NCBI RefSeq assembly: GCF_001705435.1
Contig: NZ_MDEN01000068.1
Location: 372,001-436,000 of the forward strand
DNA: 64,000 bases
Reading direction: 5' to 3'
Origin: Pseudomonas graminis
GTDB lineage: Bacteria; Pseudomonadota; Gammaproteobacteria; Pseudomonadales; Pseudomonadaceae
Part shown: piece by piece, positions 44,959-54,395 of the stretch
How positions within the stretch are numbered: the first letter of the stretch is position 1
How the letters are laid out: every line of letters begins with the position of its first letter
Program-made: the position numbers and the translations under genes
The notes under the pieces: model-generated
Databases searched by the model: none
Seen by the model: only the letters and a program-made list of their open reading frames with translations
Told to the model about the DNA's origin: nothing

Positions 44959-45132
44959 TCACCGCCAAACGGCGTCAATCTGACACTGCTTTTTATGTCA
45001 CCTCTGAGCCTTTCTTCAGCGGGGCGCCGCTGCCTACAGTGCGCGACCGACGCACTAGTGGACACTGATCGGCCGCCCATTATTTCTGGCTCTCTGTAGA
45101 GCGGACGACCTCGAGAGTCTTCAGGAACCACC

Positions 45133-47343
45133 ATGAATACTCGTCCCGATTTTCACAGCAATACGTTCCCCGAGTCGCAACGTGACATTCTCGGCATGAT
45201 CGCAAGCGACCAGCATCTGGACGAAATACTTTCCGCTATTTGCCAGATGCAAAACGCCCTGAGCCCCGATACGTTCTGTTCCATTCTCCTCACTGACGCC
45301 GAGGGTAAGCACTTGCTCAGCGGCGCAGCGCCCGGCCTGCCGGCCAAATACAGTGAGGCGATTCATGGAATGGCGATCGGTCCAATGGAAGGCACCTGCG
45401 GCACGGCAGCTTTCCGGCGCGAAATGGTGGTCACTGAAGACATCGCTCAAGATCCGAATTGGGAGCGTTTCCGCAGCCTGGCGCTTGGGCATAACTTGCA
45501 TTCGTGCTGGTCGGTTCCTTTGCTCTCCCATGAAGGCAGCGTTTTGGGCACATTTGCCCTGTATCAGAATCGCACCCATACGCCAGACGAAGTACAGATT
45601 CAACAACTTGCGTGCGCGGCCCAACTGGCAGTCATCGCAATCCGCCATGAGCGTGACGGTCAGCGTCTGGAGGAGAGCGAGCAACGCTTTCGTTCACTGT
45701 TCACCTATAACCCCAACCCGGTGTTCGCGCTCGATCTGCTCGGCAACATCCAGAGTGTGAATCCCGCAGGCCTGAAGCTTAAGCCGCAGACTGCAACCCA
45801 GTTCATTGGCCATCACTTTTCCCGTCTGGTGCCTGAGGAAGACCTGATGCGGGTCAGTCGGCATTTTTCCGCAGCGCGCGCCGGAGCCCCTCAACGCTTC
45901 GAGGCACGGCTTCGAGACGAGAATGAAAAACTGTTGACCATGGACATTTCGAACCTGCCCATCATGGTCAACGGCGAGATCGTTGGTGTGTTTGGCATTG
46001 CCCGTGACATCAGCGATCAGAAGCATTTCGAGCGCCAGTTGAGTTTCAACGCCAGCCATGACCAACTGACCGGCTTGCTTAACCGTGTGTCGCTTGAAGA
46101 CCAGCTTATTCTGGATTGTCACCTCAGTCGTCGGCGTAAGCGGCTGTTGGCGGTGATGTGCATAGATTTGGATGGTTTCAAATCCATCAATGATTCGATC
46201 GGCCACTACTTTGGCGATCAGGTGCTGGTCGAGGTAGCGCGACGCATGGCCGAGCAGGTTAGGCCCGGGGACACGATCGTGCGCATGGGCGGTGACGAAT
46301 TCATCGTTCTGTTGCCGGACCTGCTGCGTGATGAAGACGTCGTGCCGGTGGCCGAGCGATTGATGGCCAGCATTGCCAGACCCTACTGCATCCAGGGCAT
46401 CGACCTGCACGTAAGCGCAAGTGTCGGCATCACTCTGAGCGATGGTCACCTTGAGCAGCCGATGCAGTTGATCCAGCAGGCTGACATGGCTATGTACAAA
46501 GCCAAACAACAAGGGCGTAACAACTTTCAGTGGTACACCAGCGACCTGAATCAGCGAGTTTGCGAGCACGCCACGCTGCGCAATGACCTGCAAAAGGCTA
46601 TCGAGACTCAGTCGTTACAGCTGCATTATCAACCGCAGATCGACGCACGCACCGGGCGTGTGGTCGGGATCGAAGCGTTGCTGCGCTGGGAGCATCCGGA
46701 AAAGGGATTTATCCCCCCAGCGGTGTTTGTACCGGTGGCCGAGGACAGCGGTCAGATCATCGCGCTTAGCCTTTGGGTGCTCGATACGGCCTGCGCTCAG
46801 TTGCGCCTGCTGGACGAGCAGGGCATCACGGGCATCTCGATGGCCGTCAATATCTCACCGATGCATTTTCAGCGTGGCCATTTCGTGCAGTATGTCCAGG
46901 CCACGCTGGACAAACATGGTCTGCGAGGTGAACAACTGGAGCTGGAGATCACCGAGTCGCTGCTGTTGCACAACGCTGAACAGGCGATCGAGACGTTGCA
47001 CCGGCTCAAGGCATTGGGGGTGCGGATTGCACTCGATGACTTCGGCACCGGTTTTTCCAGCCTCAGCTACCTCAAGCGTTTGCCGATCGACAAAATCAAG
47101 ATCGACCGTTCGTTCATCCGGGAAATCGCTACCGATCATCACGATGCAGCGATCACCCAGGGCATTATTTCCATGGCCCACCACCTCAGCCTCATTGTGG
47201 TCGCCGAAGGCGTTGAAACGGCGTCCCAAATGGAATTCCTGAAAGGCAGTCGCTGCGATATTTTTCAGGGTTATCACTTCGCCAGACCGATGCCGTTTGC
47301 CGCCCTCGAAGCGTTCCTGAGCCATCCAGAGTTTCATCGCTGA
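45133..47343 (+). CDS. GAF-PAS-GGDEF-EAL cyclic-di-GMP signalling protein
   Basis: 736 residues, soluble. A GAF domain (about 28-175, with MEGTCGTAAFRREMVVTEDI and SVPLLSHEGSVLGTFALY) precedes a PAS domain (about 182-300), a GGDEF domain with RMGGDEF and an EAL domain with GIEALLRW, MAVNISP, LEITES, LDDFGTGFSSLSY, IDKIKIDRSF, AEGVET and FQGYHFARPM. Of the three such proteins in the window, this is the only one with an inhibitory-site RxxD (RPGD, 5 residues before GGDEF), so product feedback is expected. AGGA precedes the ATG. Single gene. Confidence 0.9.
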   Translation: MNTRPDFHSNTFPESQRDILGMIASDQHLDEILSAICQMQNALSPDTFCSILLTDAEGKHLLSGAAPGLPAKYSEAIHGMAIGPMEGTCGTAAFRREMVVTEDIAQDPNWERFRSLALGHNLHSCWSVPLLSHEGSVLGTFALYQNRTHTPDEVQIQQLACAAQLAVIAIRHERDGQRLEESEQRFRSLFTYNPNPVFALDLLGNIQSVNPAGLKLKPQTATQFIGHHFSRLVPEEDLMRVSRHFSAARAGAPQRFEARLRDENEKLLTMDISNLPIMVNGEIVGVFGIARDISDQKHFERQLSFNASHDQLTGLLNRVSLEDQLILDCHLSRRRKRLLAVMCIDLDGFKSINDSIGHYFGDQVLVEVARRMAEQVRPGDTIVRMGGDEFIVLLPDLLRDEDVVPVAERLMASIARPYCIQGIDLHVSASVGITLSDGHLEQPMQLIQQADMAMYKAKQQGRNNFQWYTSDLNQRVCEHATLRNDLQKAIETQSLQLHYQPQIDARTGRVVGIEALLRWEHPEKGFIPPAVFVPVAEDSGQIIALSLWVLDTACAQLRLLDEQGITGISMAVNISPMHFQRGHFVQYVQATLDKHGLRGEQLELEITESLLLHNAEQAIETLHRLKALGVRIALDDFGTGFSSLSYLKRLPIDKIKIDRSFIREIATDHHDAAITQGIISMAHHLSLIVVAEGVETASQMEFLKGSRCDIFQGYHFARPMPFAALEAFLSHPEFHR

Positions 47344-47608
47344 CCGGCCGTTCGGTTGGTCAGCGTCTTGAACATCGGATGCTGAGGGAAAGGGCGCCGC
47401 TGTCGAGTAAATGGGCTGGGTGCAGCTAATGACGGGTGCGAGGCAGTCCGGCGTCTGCTTCTGGCCGTTTGCTCTGCCGGCGGAATGACTCGACGCTATC
47501 TCCCATCCCCACGACGCTGGAGCTTGCTGCCAAGTCGGCAAATATCCCGTTGGGCTTACTGGAAAGCATGGCGCATGATGACCTGGTCATAACAAGAGGA
47601 CACACGTC

Positions 47609-47911
47609 ATGGTCAACGTAGCGTTGTTCGTTCGTCTCGAAGCAAAACCCGGGAAAGAGAAAGAGGTTGAGAGCTTTTTAGTGAGTGGTCTTGCAATCGT
47701 GGCGGAGGAGCCAGCCACCACGGCCTGGTTCGCCATCCGCTTGGGACCTTCCACCTTTGGCATCTTTGACGCCTTCCCGGATGAAGCAGGCCGACAGGCT
47801 CATCTTTCGGGCAAGGTCGCCGCCGCGCTTATGGCAAAGGCTGCCGATCTGTTTGCCGAACCGCCGTCAATCGAGAAGGTTGACGTCCTTGCGGCAAAGC
47901 TGCCCGGCTAG
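47609..47911 (+). CDS. antibiotic-biosynthesis-monooxygenase (ABM) domain protein
   Basis: 100 residues forming one ferredoxin-like ABM domain: NVALFVRLEAKPGKEKEVESF, then TTAWFAIRLGPSTFGIFDAF and LSGKVAAALMAKAADLF. Proteins of this kind act as cofactor-less oxygenases on quinols or are simply small dimeric binding proteins. GAGGA lies about 10 bp before the ATG. Position ahead of the redox and ClpG genes may be coincidental. Confidence 0.75.
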   Translation: MVNVALFVRLEAKPGKEKEVESFLVSGLAIVAEEPATTAWFAIRLGPSTFGIFDAFPDEAGRQAHLSGKVAAALMAKAADLFAEPPSIEKVDVLAAKLPG

Positions 47912-48276
47912 GCAAGCCCGACGAGGCATTCCAACCCGTCCCTGCCGCCGTTTGCCGCGTCAGGGACGCGGCTGAGTCTGGACGTTACCGCGGGTCTCTT
48001 TTCGCGGGGGAGGTGCCAACAGCGACTATAGTCATTGGTGCGTCAGATCAAATCAGCCGTTGTGCTGCCAACTTGGCCTCAACCCCGTTCCGCAAAAGCA
48101 CGGCGGATCGCCTCGTGCTCGTTGATGCGGACCATAACCCTCGCAGCCGAAGACACTCAGGCTTGTATCGAGGCCTCTTCGCCACTCTGAATCCCTTGAC
48201 GGTGGATGGAGTTATCCCGCCGGGCGAGTCGTATCCGGCTGAGCAGAACCCACCCCCATCTATCAGGGCTCAAGCA
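47912..48276. other. gene-free stretch before peroxiredoxin
   Basis: 365 bp without a convincing gene. An 8-bp inverted pair (CGTCCCTG and CAGGGACG, near 47939-47970) follows the ABM gene and could end its transcript. The promoter of the peroxiredoxin-DsbA pair should be here. Confidence 0.35.
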
Positions 48277-48822
48277 ATGAACACTTCAGCATTGGATGAT
48301 GCAAAAGAAACGACCGACGGCCCGGTTCAAGGACCACTTCCAGCCGGCACTGTCGCCCCCGATTTCTCCCTGTACGCGACCCCCGATCAGCGGCTGTCCC
48401 TGCACGAGCTAAAAGGAAGTCCCGTAATATTGGCGTTCTATCCCGCTGACTGGAGCTCGGTGTGTGGCGACCAACTGACCTTGTACAACCAGGTGCTCCC
48501 CACATTCAGAGAGTACGGCGCGACGCTGCTGGGTATTTCCGTGGACAGCGTCTGGTGTCATCAGGCCTTCGTCAAAGATCGTGGTTTTCACTTCAGCCTG
48601 CTTGCCGATTTCGAGCCCAAAGGAGCGGTGGCGCGACAGTATGGCGCGTACGAATCCCACCTTGGAGTTTGTAAGCGGGCGTTGTTCGTGATTGACAAGG
48701 AGGGGGTGGTCGTCTGGAGTTACGTTTCACCGATGGCAATCAATCCTGGAGCGGACGGCATTCTGGATGCGCTGGATGCTCTGGCGGATTCCCCACACAG
48801 CACGCCCTCCAAAAGCCAGTAG
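48277..48822 (+). CDS. peroxiredoxin (AhpC/TSA family)
   Basis: 181 residues. Thioredoxin-fold peroxidase with peroxidatic Cys63 in FYPADWSSVCGDQ; other cysteines are 94 (SVWCHQAF) and 132 (LGVCKRALF), the former a possible resolving residue. FALD-type context (LADFEPKGAVARQYGAY) matches AhpE/Bcp-like peroxiredoxins. ATG 48277 is favoured because the usual family start (PAGTVAPDFSLYA) follows within 22 residues; the frame is open much further upstream without support. It is 8 bp ahead of a DsbA-like gene and likely co-transcribed with it. Confidence 0.82.
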   Translation: MNTSALDDAKETTDGPVQGPLPAGTVAPDFSLYATPDQRLSLHELKGSPVILAFYPADWSSVCGDQLTLYNQVLPTFREYGATLLGISVDSVWCHQAFVKDRGFHFSLLADFEPKGAVARQYGAYESHLGVCKRALFVIDKEGVVVWSYVSPMAINPGADGILDALDALADSPHSTPSKSQ

Positions 48823-48830
48823 GTGATCAC

Positions 48831-49370
48831 ATGGCCACTCTCAAAGTCCCGGTAACTGCAAACGACCATCGCCAGGGAAGGGCGCATGCCAAGGTCACAC
48901 TGGTGGAATATGGCGACTACGAATGCCCCTATTGCGGTTTGGCGTACTGGGTCGTCAAGAAGCTGCAGCAGCATTTTGGCGAGGATCTGTTGCTTGTTTT
49001 CCGCAACTTTCCACTAACCACTGCTCACCCGCATGCGCTGGGTGCAGCTGTCACCGCTGAATATGCCGGGAGTCGAGGATTCTTCTGGGAGGCCCACGAC
49101 GAGTTGTATGAAAATCAGGATCGATTGGGCGTGCCGCTGTATGGCGCCATCGCACTGAGACACGGCCTTTCCAGCGATGAACTCGTTGTTGCCATGCAAA
49201 CCGATATCTATCTGCCCAAAATACAATCCGATTTCAATGGCGGCGTACGTAGCGGGGTAAACGGCACGCCTGCGTTCTACATCGACGGGCTTCGCTATGA
49301 CGGGCCTCCCGAGGTCACCGAGATGAGTCAGGCGATTGAGCTTTCCTCGATGCGTGGACTCAATCGCTAG
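48831..49370 (+). CDS. cytosolic DsbA-like thiol oxidoreductase
   Basis: 179 residues. CPYC active site (Cys32, Cys35) in YGDYECPYCGLAYW, an inserted helical domain, and the cis-Pro loop VNGTPAFYIDG. The fold is DsbA-like (as in Na+/H+-antiporter NhaA-fused and DSBA-oxidoreductase proteins), but there is no signal peptide, so it should work in the cytosol as a reductase or isomerase. It follows the peroxiredoxin after 8 bp and may recycle it. The ClpG-type gene starts 281 bp downstream. Confidence 0.85.
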   Translation: MATLKVPVTANDHRQGRAHAKVTLVEYGDYECPYCGLAYWVVKKLQQHFGEDLLLVFRNFPLTTAHPHALGAAVTAEYAGSRGFFWEAHDELYENQDRLGVPLYGAIALRHGLSSDELVVAMQTDIYLPKIQSDFNGGVRSGVNGTPAFYIDGLRYDGPPEVTEMSQAIELSSMRGLNR

Positions 49371-49651
49371 CTAGCGCCTGGGTTGATAGCTAACGATAGG
49401 CTTTTTATTTACACGAAATGTCTGGTCGTCGTTCGTCGGTAATCAAGTAGCCGTGGCGCGCTTTCATGAGATCGCGACTATGTTGATCGGGTGGCATCGT
49501 TTCCCAAGGCTGCCATTCCCTCCCACGTCATCGTCTTGCCGACCAAGCTCAGCGTATTGCTGGTCTCATGCCCCTGTTTCCTGAGCATCGTTGAGGGCAC
49601 GTAGATCCATCTGTATGAGTCCGTGTTATCCATTTTTGGAGACAACTCATC

Positions 49652-52408
49652 ATGGCTACTCTCTGTGAAATATGTAACGCCAGACCCGCTGTCGCGCGAG
49701 TGACCGTGTCGCAAAATGGTCAGGCCAGAACCATGTCAATTTGCGACCACGATTACCGTCAACTTTTACGCCATCAAAGCATGTTGAACCCCTTCGACTC
49801 TTTGCTGGGCGGTGGAGTGTCCCGCTTTTTCGACAGCATTGGCGGAGCGGCGGAACAGGGGGGTGATGACTTAAGGCTCTCTGCGCATGTGCCTCGCGAA
49901 TCTGTCGATGCAACTGATGCATTCAGCTCCCAGACGCTGGAAATCCTGCAACGCGCTGGAGATAAAGCCCATGAGTTCAACCGCAGCGAGCTCGATACTG
50001 AGCATCTGTTGTATGTGCTTGCCGATACCGACGTAGGCACAGCGTTGCTCAAAGAATTGAAGCTTTCTGCGGACGACATCAAAGGCTACATCGATCAACA
50101 CGCTCAAAGGGGCGCAGCGCAGGCGCAGGCTCCGGTGGATCAGATGAGCATCTCGCCTCGACTGAAGAAAGTGTTCAATTTTGCGTTCCAGGCATCTCGT
50201 GATTTAGGGCACTCGTATGTTGGCCCCGAGCATCTGTTGATCGGGCTTTCCTCGGTGCCCGAAAGCATTGCCGGAACGCTGCTGAAAAAATACGGCGTGA
50301 CCCCTGAAGCTTTGCGGCAGAAGGTGGTCAAAGTGGTGGGTAAGGGGGCTGAGGACGGGAGAGTCGAGACCCCCACGGGAACACCGACACTCGACAAGTT
50401 CGGTCGCGACCTGACGTCATTGGCTCGTGAGGGCAAGCTGGATCCCGTATTGGGCCGCGCGGTGGAAATCGAAAACACCATCGAGGTGCTGGCCCGCCGG
50501 AGGAAGAACAATCCGGTCCTGATCGGCGAACCCGGCGTTGGCAAGACCGCCATCGTTGAGGGGCTTGCACAGCGCATAGTAAAGGGCGATGTCCCGGAAA
50601 TTCTGCGTGGCAGACGGCTAGTTGAAGTCAATCTGAACTCAATGGTCGCGGGCTCCAAATACCGTGGTGAATTTGAGGAGCGCGCCAAGCAACTGCTCGA
50701 TGAAGTGGCTGCAAAGAGCTCGGAGCTGATTCTGTTCATCGATGAGCTGCATACGATCGTTGGCGCGGGGCAGGGAGGTGAAGAGGGCGGCTTGGACATT
50801 GCCAACGTATTGAAACCCGCACTGGCACGCGGGGAGCTCAGTCTGATCGGTGCGACGACGCTCAATGAGTACCAAAAGCACATCGAAAAGGATGCGGCGC
50901 TCGAAAGACGTTTTCAGCCCGTCCTGATATCCGAGCCCACTGTAGAACAGACCATCATTATCCTGCGTGGGCTGCGCGATAAGCTTGAGGCGCACCATCA
51001 GGTGACGTTCGCCGACGAAGCATTCGTGGCAGCGGCGGAGCTGTCGGATCGTTACATTACCTCGCGCTTTCTGCCGGACAAGGCCATTGACCTGATCGAC
51101 CAGGCTGCGGCCCGCGTGCGCATCAGCGCCTCGTCAAGGCCCGCTGGCATTCAGGAGCTGGAAGCAGAAATCACCCAGCTCAAACGCGAACAGGACTATT
51201 CATCCTCGCGTAAACGCTTTGATGAATCCAAAGGCTTCCAAGAGCGCATCGGTCAAAAACAAGCCCAGTTGGGAGAGGAGACAGAAGCCTGGGAGCGCAA
51301 GACGGGTTCCGAAACCCTCGAGGTGACCCTCGAGTCGATTGCCGAAGTACTCTCCCGTCTGACCGGTATTCCGGTAACCGAACTCACCCAGGAAGAGCGT
51401 CAGAAGCTGCTGAACATGGAAGACACTTTGCGTGATCGGCTGGTCGGGCAGGAAGACGCCGTGCTTGCGGTCAGCGATGCGGTTCGTTTGTCCCGCGCCG
51501 GCCTTGGACAGGCCAACAGACCTATTGCCACGTTTCTCTTTCTTGGTCCAACCGGCGTGGGCAAAACCGAGTTGGCCAAAGCGTTGGCAGAGACGGTGTT
51601 TGGCGACGATCAATCGATCATTCGCATCGATATGTCGGAGTACATGGAGCGTCATGCGGTTGCCCGGTTGATCGGTGCGCCACCCGGTTATGTGGGATAC
51701 GAAGAAGGTGGTCAGTTGACAGAGCGTGTCCGCCGCAAGCCCTACAGTGTGATTCTGCTCGACGAGATCGAGAAGGCGCATCCCGATGTGAGCAACGTAT
51801 TGCTGCAGGTGTTCGATGATGGTCGTCTCACGGACGGCAAGGGGCGTGTTGTCGACTTCAGCAATACGATCATCATCGCCACCAGCAATCTGGGCTCACC
51901 CGTTATCATGGAGAATCTTGAGCGCCCGGAAGATGAACGCCTTACGGATAAAGCGTTACGTGATGAATTAATGGGAGTCTTGAAAGGGCATTTTCGTCCC
52001 GAATTCCTGAACCGTATTGATGACATCATCGTGTTCCATGCCCTTACCCGTGACAACATCAGATCGATTGTAGGCATTCAACTTGATCGGGTCATTCGAA
52101 CCGCGGCTGCCCAGAACATCACGGTGAAAGTGGCTGACACCCTCATTGATCATCTGGCGGATGTTGGTTATCAGCCCGAGTTTGGCGCGCGCGAGTTGAA
52201 ACGTCAGATTCGCCAGACCGTCGAAACGTGGCTTGCGAAGGAAATGCTCGCTGGCAAGCTACAGGCCGGCGACAGCGTTGAGCTGGGTTACGACAAAGCG
52301 CGTAACGAAGTGCTCTTCAATAAGCTGGATGCGCCAAGCGCCTCGGCAAACATGAGTCCGCCCGACCAGCCTGATGATCGCGTGTCTATCGCGGGGACAG
52401 GGACTTAG
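49652..52408 (+). CDS. clpG: ClpG/ClpK-type AAA+ protein disaggregase
   Basis: 918-residue two-ring Hsp100 ATPase. An N-terminal extension carries a probable zinc site (Cys5, Cys8, Cys31, His33), then a Clp N-domain (about 85-230), D1 with Walker A GEPGVGKT (292-299) and IDELHT, a short middle segment, and D2 with GPTGVGKT (about 631-638), LDEIEKAHPD and a ClpB-like TSNLGS region without an obvious ClpP-binding IGF loop. This matches the ClpG/ClpK group, stand-alone disaggregases that raise heat tolerance and are often carried on mobile stress islands. GGAG lies 10 bp before the ATG. A chaperone acting alongside, not instead of, ClpB. Confidence 0.88.
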   Translation: MATLCEICNARPAVARVTVSQNGQARTMSICDHDYRQLLRHQSMLNPFDSLLGGGVSRFFDSIGGAAEQGGDDLRLSAHVPRESVDATDAFSSQTLEILQRAGDKAHEFNRSELDTEHLLYVLADTDVGTALLKELKLSADDIKGYIDQHAQRGAAQAQAPVDQMSISPRLKKVFNFAFQASRDLGHSYVGPEHLLIGLSSVPESIAGTLLKKYGVTPEALRQKVVKVVGKGAEDGRVETPTGTPTLDKFGRDLTSLAREGKLDPVLGRAVEIENTIEVLARRRKNNPVLIGEPGVGKTAIVEGLAQRIVKGDVPEILRGRRLVEVNLNSMVAGSKYRGEFEERAKQLLDEVAAKSSELILFIDELHTIVGAGQGGEEGGLDIANVLKPALARGELSLIGATTLNEYQKHIEKDAALERRFQPVLISEPTVEQTIIILRGLRDKLEAHHQVTFADEAFVAAAELSDRYITSRFLPDKAIDLIDQAAARVRISASSRPAGIQELEAEITQLKREQDYSSSRKRFDESKGFQERIGQKQAQLGEETEAWERKTGSETLEVTLESIAEVLSRLTGIPVTELTQEERQKLLNMEDTLRDRLVGQEDAVLAVSDAVRLSRAGLGQANRPIATFLFLGPTGVGKTELAKALAETVFGDDQSIIRIDMSEYMERHAVARLIGAPPGYVGYEEGGQLTERVRRKPYSVILLDEIEKAHPDVSNVLLQVFDDGRLTDGKGRVVDFSNTIIIATSNLGSPVIMENLERPEDERLTDKALRDELMGVLKGHFRPEFLNRIDDIIVFHALTRDNIRSIVGIQLDRVIRTAAAQNITVKVADTLIDHLADVGYQPEFGARELKRQIRQTVETWLAKEMLAGKLQAGDSVELGYDKARNEVLFNKLDAPSASANMSPPDQPDDRVSIAGTGT

Positions 52409-52767
52409 CTCAACGTGCTCCCGTCATTGGGTAGCAGGACTGTTGATGACGTCGTGCAATCAAGCACGGGATCTTCGGATGCCTGGACGAACCCGGCAGA
52501 CGATGATGCGTGCTTGATGCAGGCTCAGGAGGTGCCTGGTCCTGAAGGTCCATTGATGGCACAGGGCGGCGAAATTGCGTTTGTGCCATTTGCCAGGCTC
52601 AAACTCAAGGTCATCAGTACCGAAGTCAACGCCAACATGACGGCTATCGTAGTGCTCTCCATGGCGCTGGAACAGCGCCAGCCTGGCAGGCTTCGCCTTC
52701 GGGTGAAAGCAACTCATGGTCACCCAGCCGGAAATCACATTACTCGGGCGTGGCGGTGGTGGGTGTA
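52409..52767. other. gene-free stretch
   Basis: 359 bp between the converging clpG and LLM genes. Open frames on both strands lack ribosome-binding sites and recognisable products. I see no clear terminator. Confidence 0.4.
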
Positions 52768-53751
52768 TCAGTCCGCTTCAGGACGCGGCTGTACTGCGAA
52801 TTCCGGAACAATGTGAGTACCCAGCTCCTCAATGACTTCCTCAGCAGGGCGCTTTCCGTATTTGAGGTTCAGGATAACGTGGTCCACCCCTATCTCCTCA
52901 AGCGACTCCAGCAAAAATCGCAGATGGTAGCGTCCCAGTCTGAACCCTAAATGAATGCGTGTAGGCGGCGTGGATGGAGTCTCGTCGAGGTCGATATAAA
53001 GCGACTGAGCGAAGGGCTTATAGACGGCGCCACATTGCTTCATGACCTCACGTCGCCAGTCTTCAACGATCAGCCGCTGCATGTTCGGTATGCGTGGATA
53101 GTTGATCCATCCGAGGCTTTCGCGCGCGATCCAGTCCAGCGACTGGCGACTGTTTCCAGTCACAAGCATTGGAATGGATTGGGTTGTGGGTTTGGGAATC
53201 AAGTCAGCGCCCTGCATCTCACCACTGCTCCAGCGGATGGGTTCGAAGCTGGTGCTGTGGGCGCGGCGGATCACCTCATAGTGCTCTCGAAAGATCTCTC
53301 CGCGCCTTTCGGGATCGACGCCGAAAGCTAAAAACTCCACCGGACGATCGCCGGAAGCCACCCCCAGAATCAAGCGACCTGCGCTCAGTTGATCGACGCT
53401 GGCAGATGCCTTGGCGGTATGCAGCGGATGGCGCAACGGTATGGCAATGGACGCAGTGCCAAGCGCAATCTCAGACGTATGCGCGGCCATGTAGCCCAGA
53501 TAAACCCAAGGGTCGAACAGTTGGCCAACATCGCCGAAACCGGGATCCCGAAGAGGCACATCACGAAACCAGAGTGCGCAGAAACCCAACGCCTCCGCTC
53601 GTTTGGCCAAAGCGACCTGGTTGAGCATGCTGGGCATGTCCCCATCGAAAGCCTCCAAAGGGAAAAACAATCCAAGGCTCAAATGACCTTGAGTGAAGGT
53701 CCGGCTGAACCCTCGATGCTGCTGATAAGTAATGGTGCTCGGCCGATACAT
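52768..53751 (-). CDS. LLM-class flavin-dependent oxidoreductase
   Basis: 327 residues of the luciferase-like TIM-barrel family. Features include LSLGLFFPLEAF near the start, LAKRAEALGFCALWFRDVPL, IALGTASIAIPLRHPLHTAKA, LSAGRLILGVASGDRP and the substrate-side IPMLVTGNSRQSLDWIARE. Such enzymes use FMN or F420; pseudomonads use FMN. No sulfur-metabolism genes are adjacent, so the substrate is open. ATG 53751 has GAGG upstream; a TTG at 53766 is less likely. Confidence 0.8.
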   Translation of the reverse strand: MYRPSTITYQQHRGFSRTFTQGHLSLGLFFPLEAFDGDMPSMLNQVALAKRAEALGFCALWFRDVPLRDPGFGDVGQLFDPWVYLGYMAAHTSEIALGTASIAIPLRHPLHTAKASASVDQLSAGRLILGVASGDRPVEFLAFGVDPERRGEIFREHYEVIRRAHSTSFEPIRWSSGEMQGADLIPKPTTQSIPMLVTGNSRQSLDWIARESLGWINYPRIPNMQRLIVEDWRREVMKQCGAVYKPFAQSLYIDLDETPSTPPTRIHLGFRLGRYHLRFLLESLEEIGVDHVILNLKYGKRPAEEVIEELGTHIVPEFAVQPRPEAD

Positions 53752-54004
53752 ACTGATTTTCCTCAATGGAGAACGTGAACAGCGGTCTCATTTCCAAAGG
53801 TGCTGCGGCATCGGTCGCTTGAGAACGACAGGTGGGGGAGTGCGTAAAACGTTTACCCGTTGTGCGATAAATGTTGGTCGGGCGGGACGTATAAAGGGGC
53901 CAGTGGCTGGCGATACACGCGGGCAGGTCCAGATCGCGGCGAACGGACAGTCAGAAGGGATCTGATTGCCCCAGCCTTTGCCTCAACTGAGTAAAGGCGT
54001 GGGG

Positions 54005-54205
54005 TCATCCAACAAGCGTAGGCGGGTTTGCAATGAATCGCCATGCTGGTTGTGACGATGATTGATACGCGTCGATGAGCCAGCCGCGATCGCTGGCGGC
54101 AATACTGGGCAGGGGATTGAGCGGGTTGAACAGATCACGCTCGCAATCATCGAGCGCAACGATAAGATCTCCATTGTCAGTGACTAGAACCCAGACCAGC
54201 TCACG
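54005..54205 (-). pseudogene. unrecognised gene fragment
   Basis: The minus strand is open for 67 codons between TGA 54206-54208 and TGA 54005-54007 and reads WVLVTDNGDLIVALDDCERD, later ASDRGWLIDAYQSSSQPAWR. Composition looks like protein-coding sequence, but there is no start codon. I cannot name the family. Probably the end of a deleted gene within the 644-bp space before psiE. Confidence 0.35.
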
Positions 54206-54395
54206 TCAACAGCTGGGTTCACTGTTGCCGAGGAGGTCGGGCAGACTCCGATGCGGGTAGCGCATCGAGAGCACTGGGAATGATTCGGCCGTACCCCCGA
54301 AACTCTGCTTCACTCAACTATCTGGCGCGCTGGATCAGCGGCTACAGGCGAGCCATGCCGACGGCTGAAACCACACGTGCTGGAGCAAAAACCTA

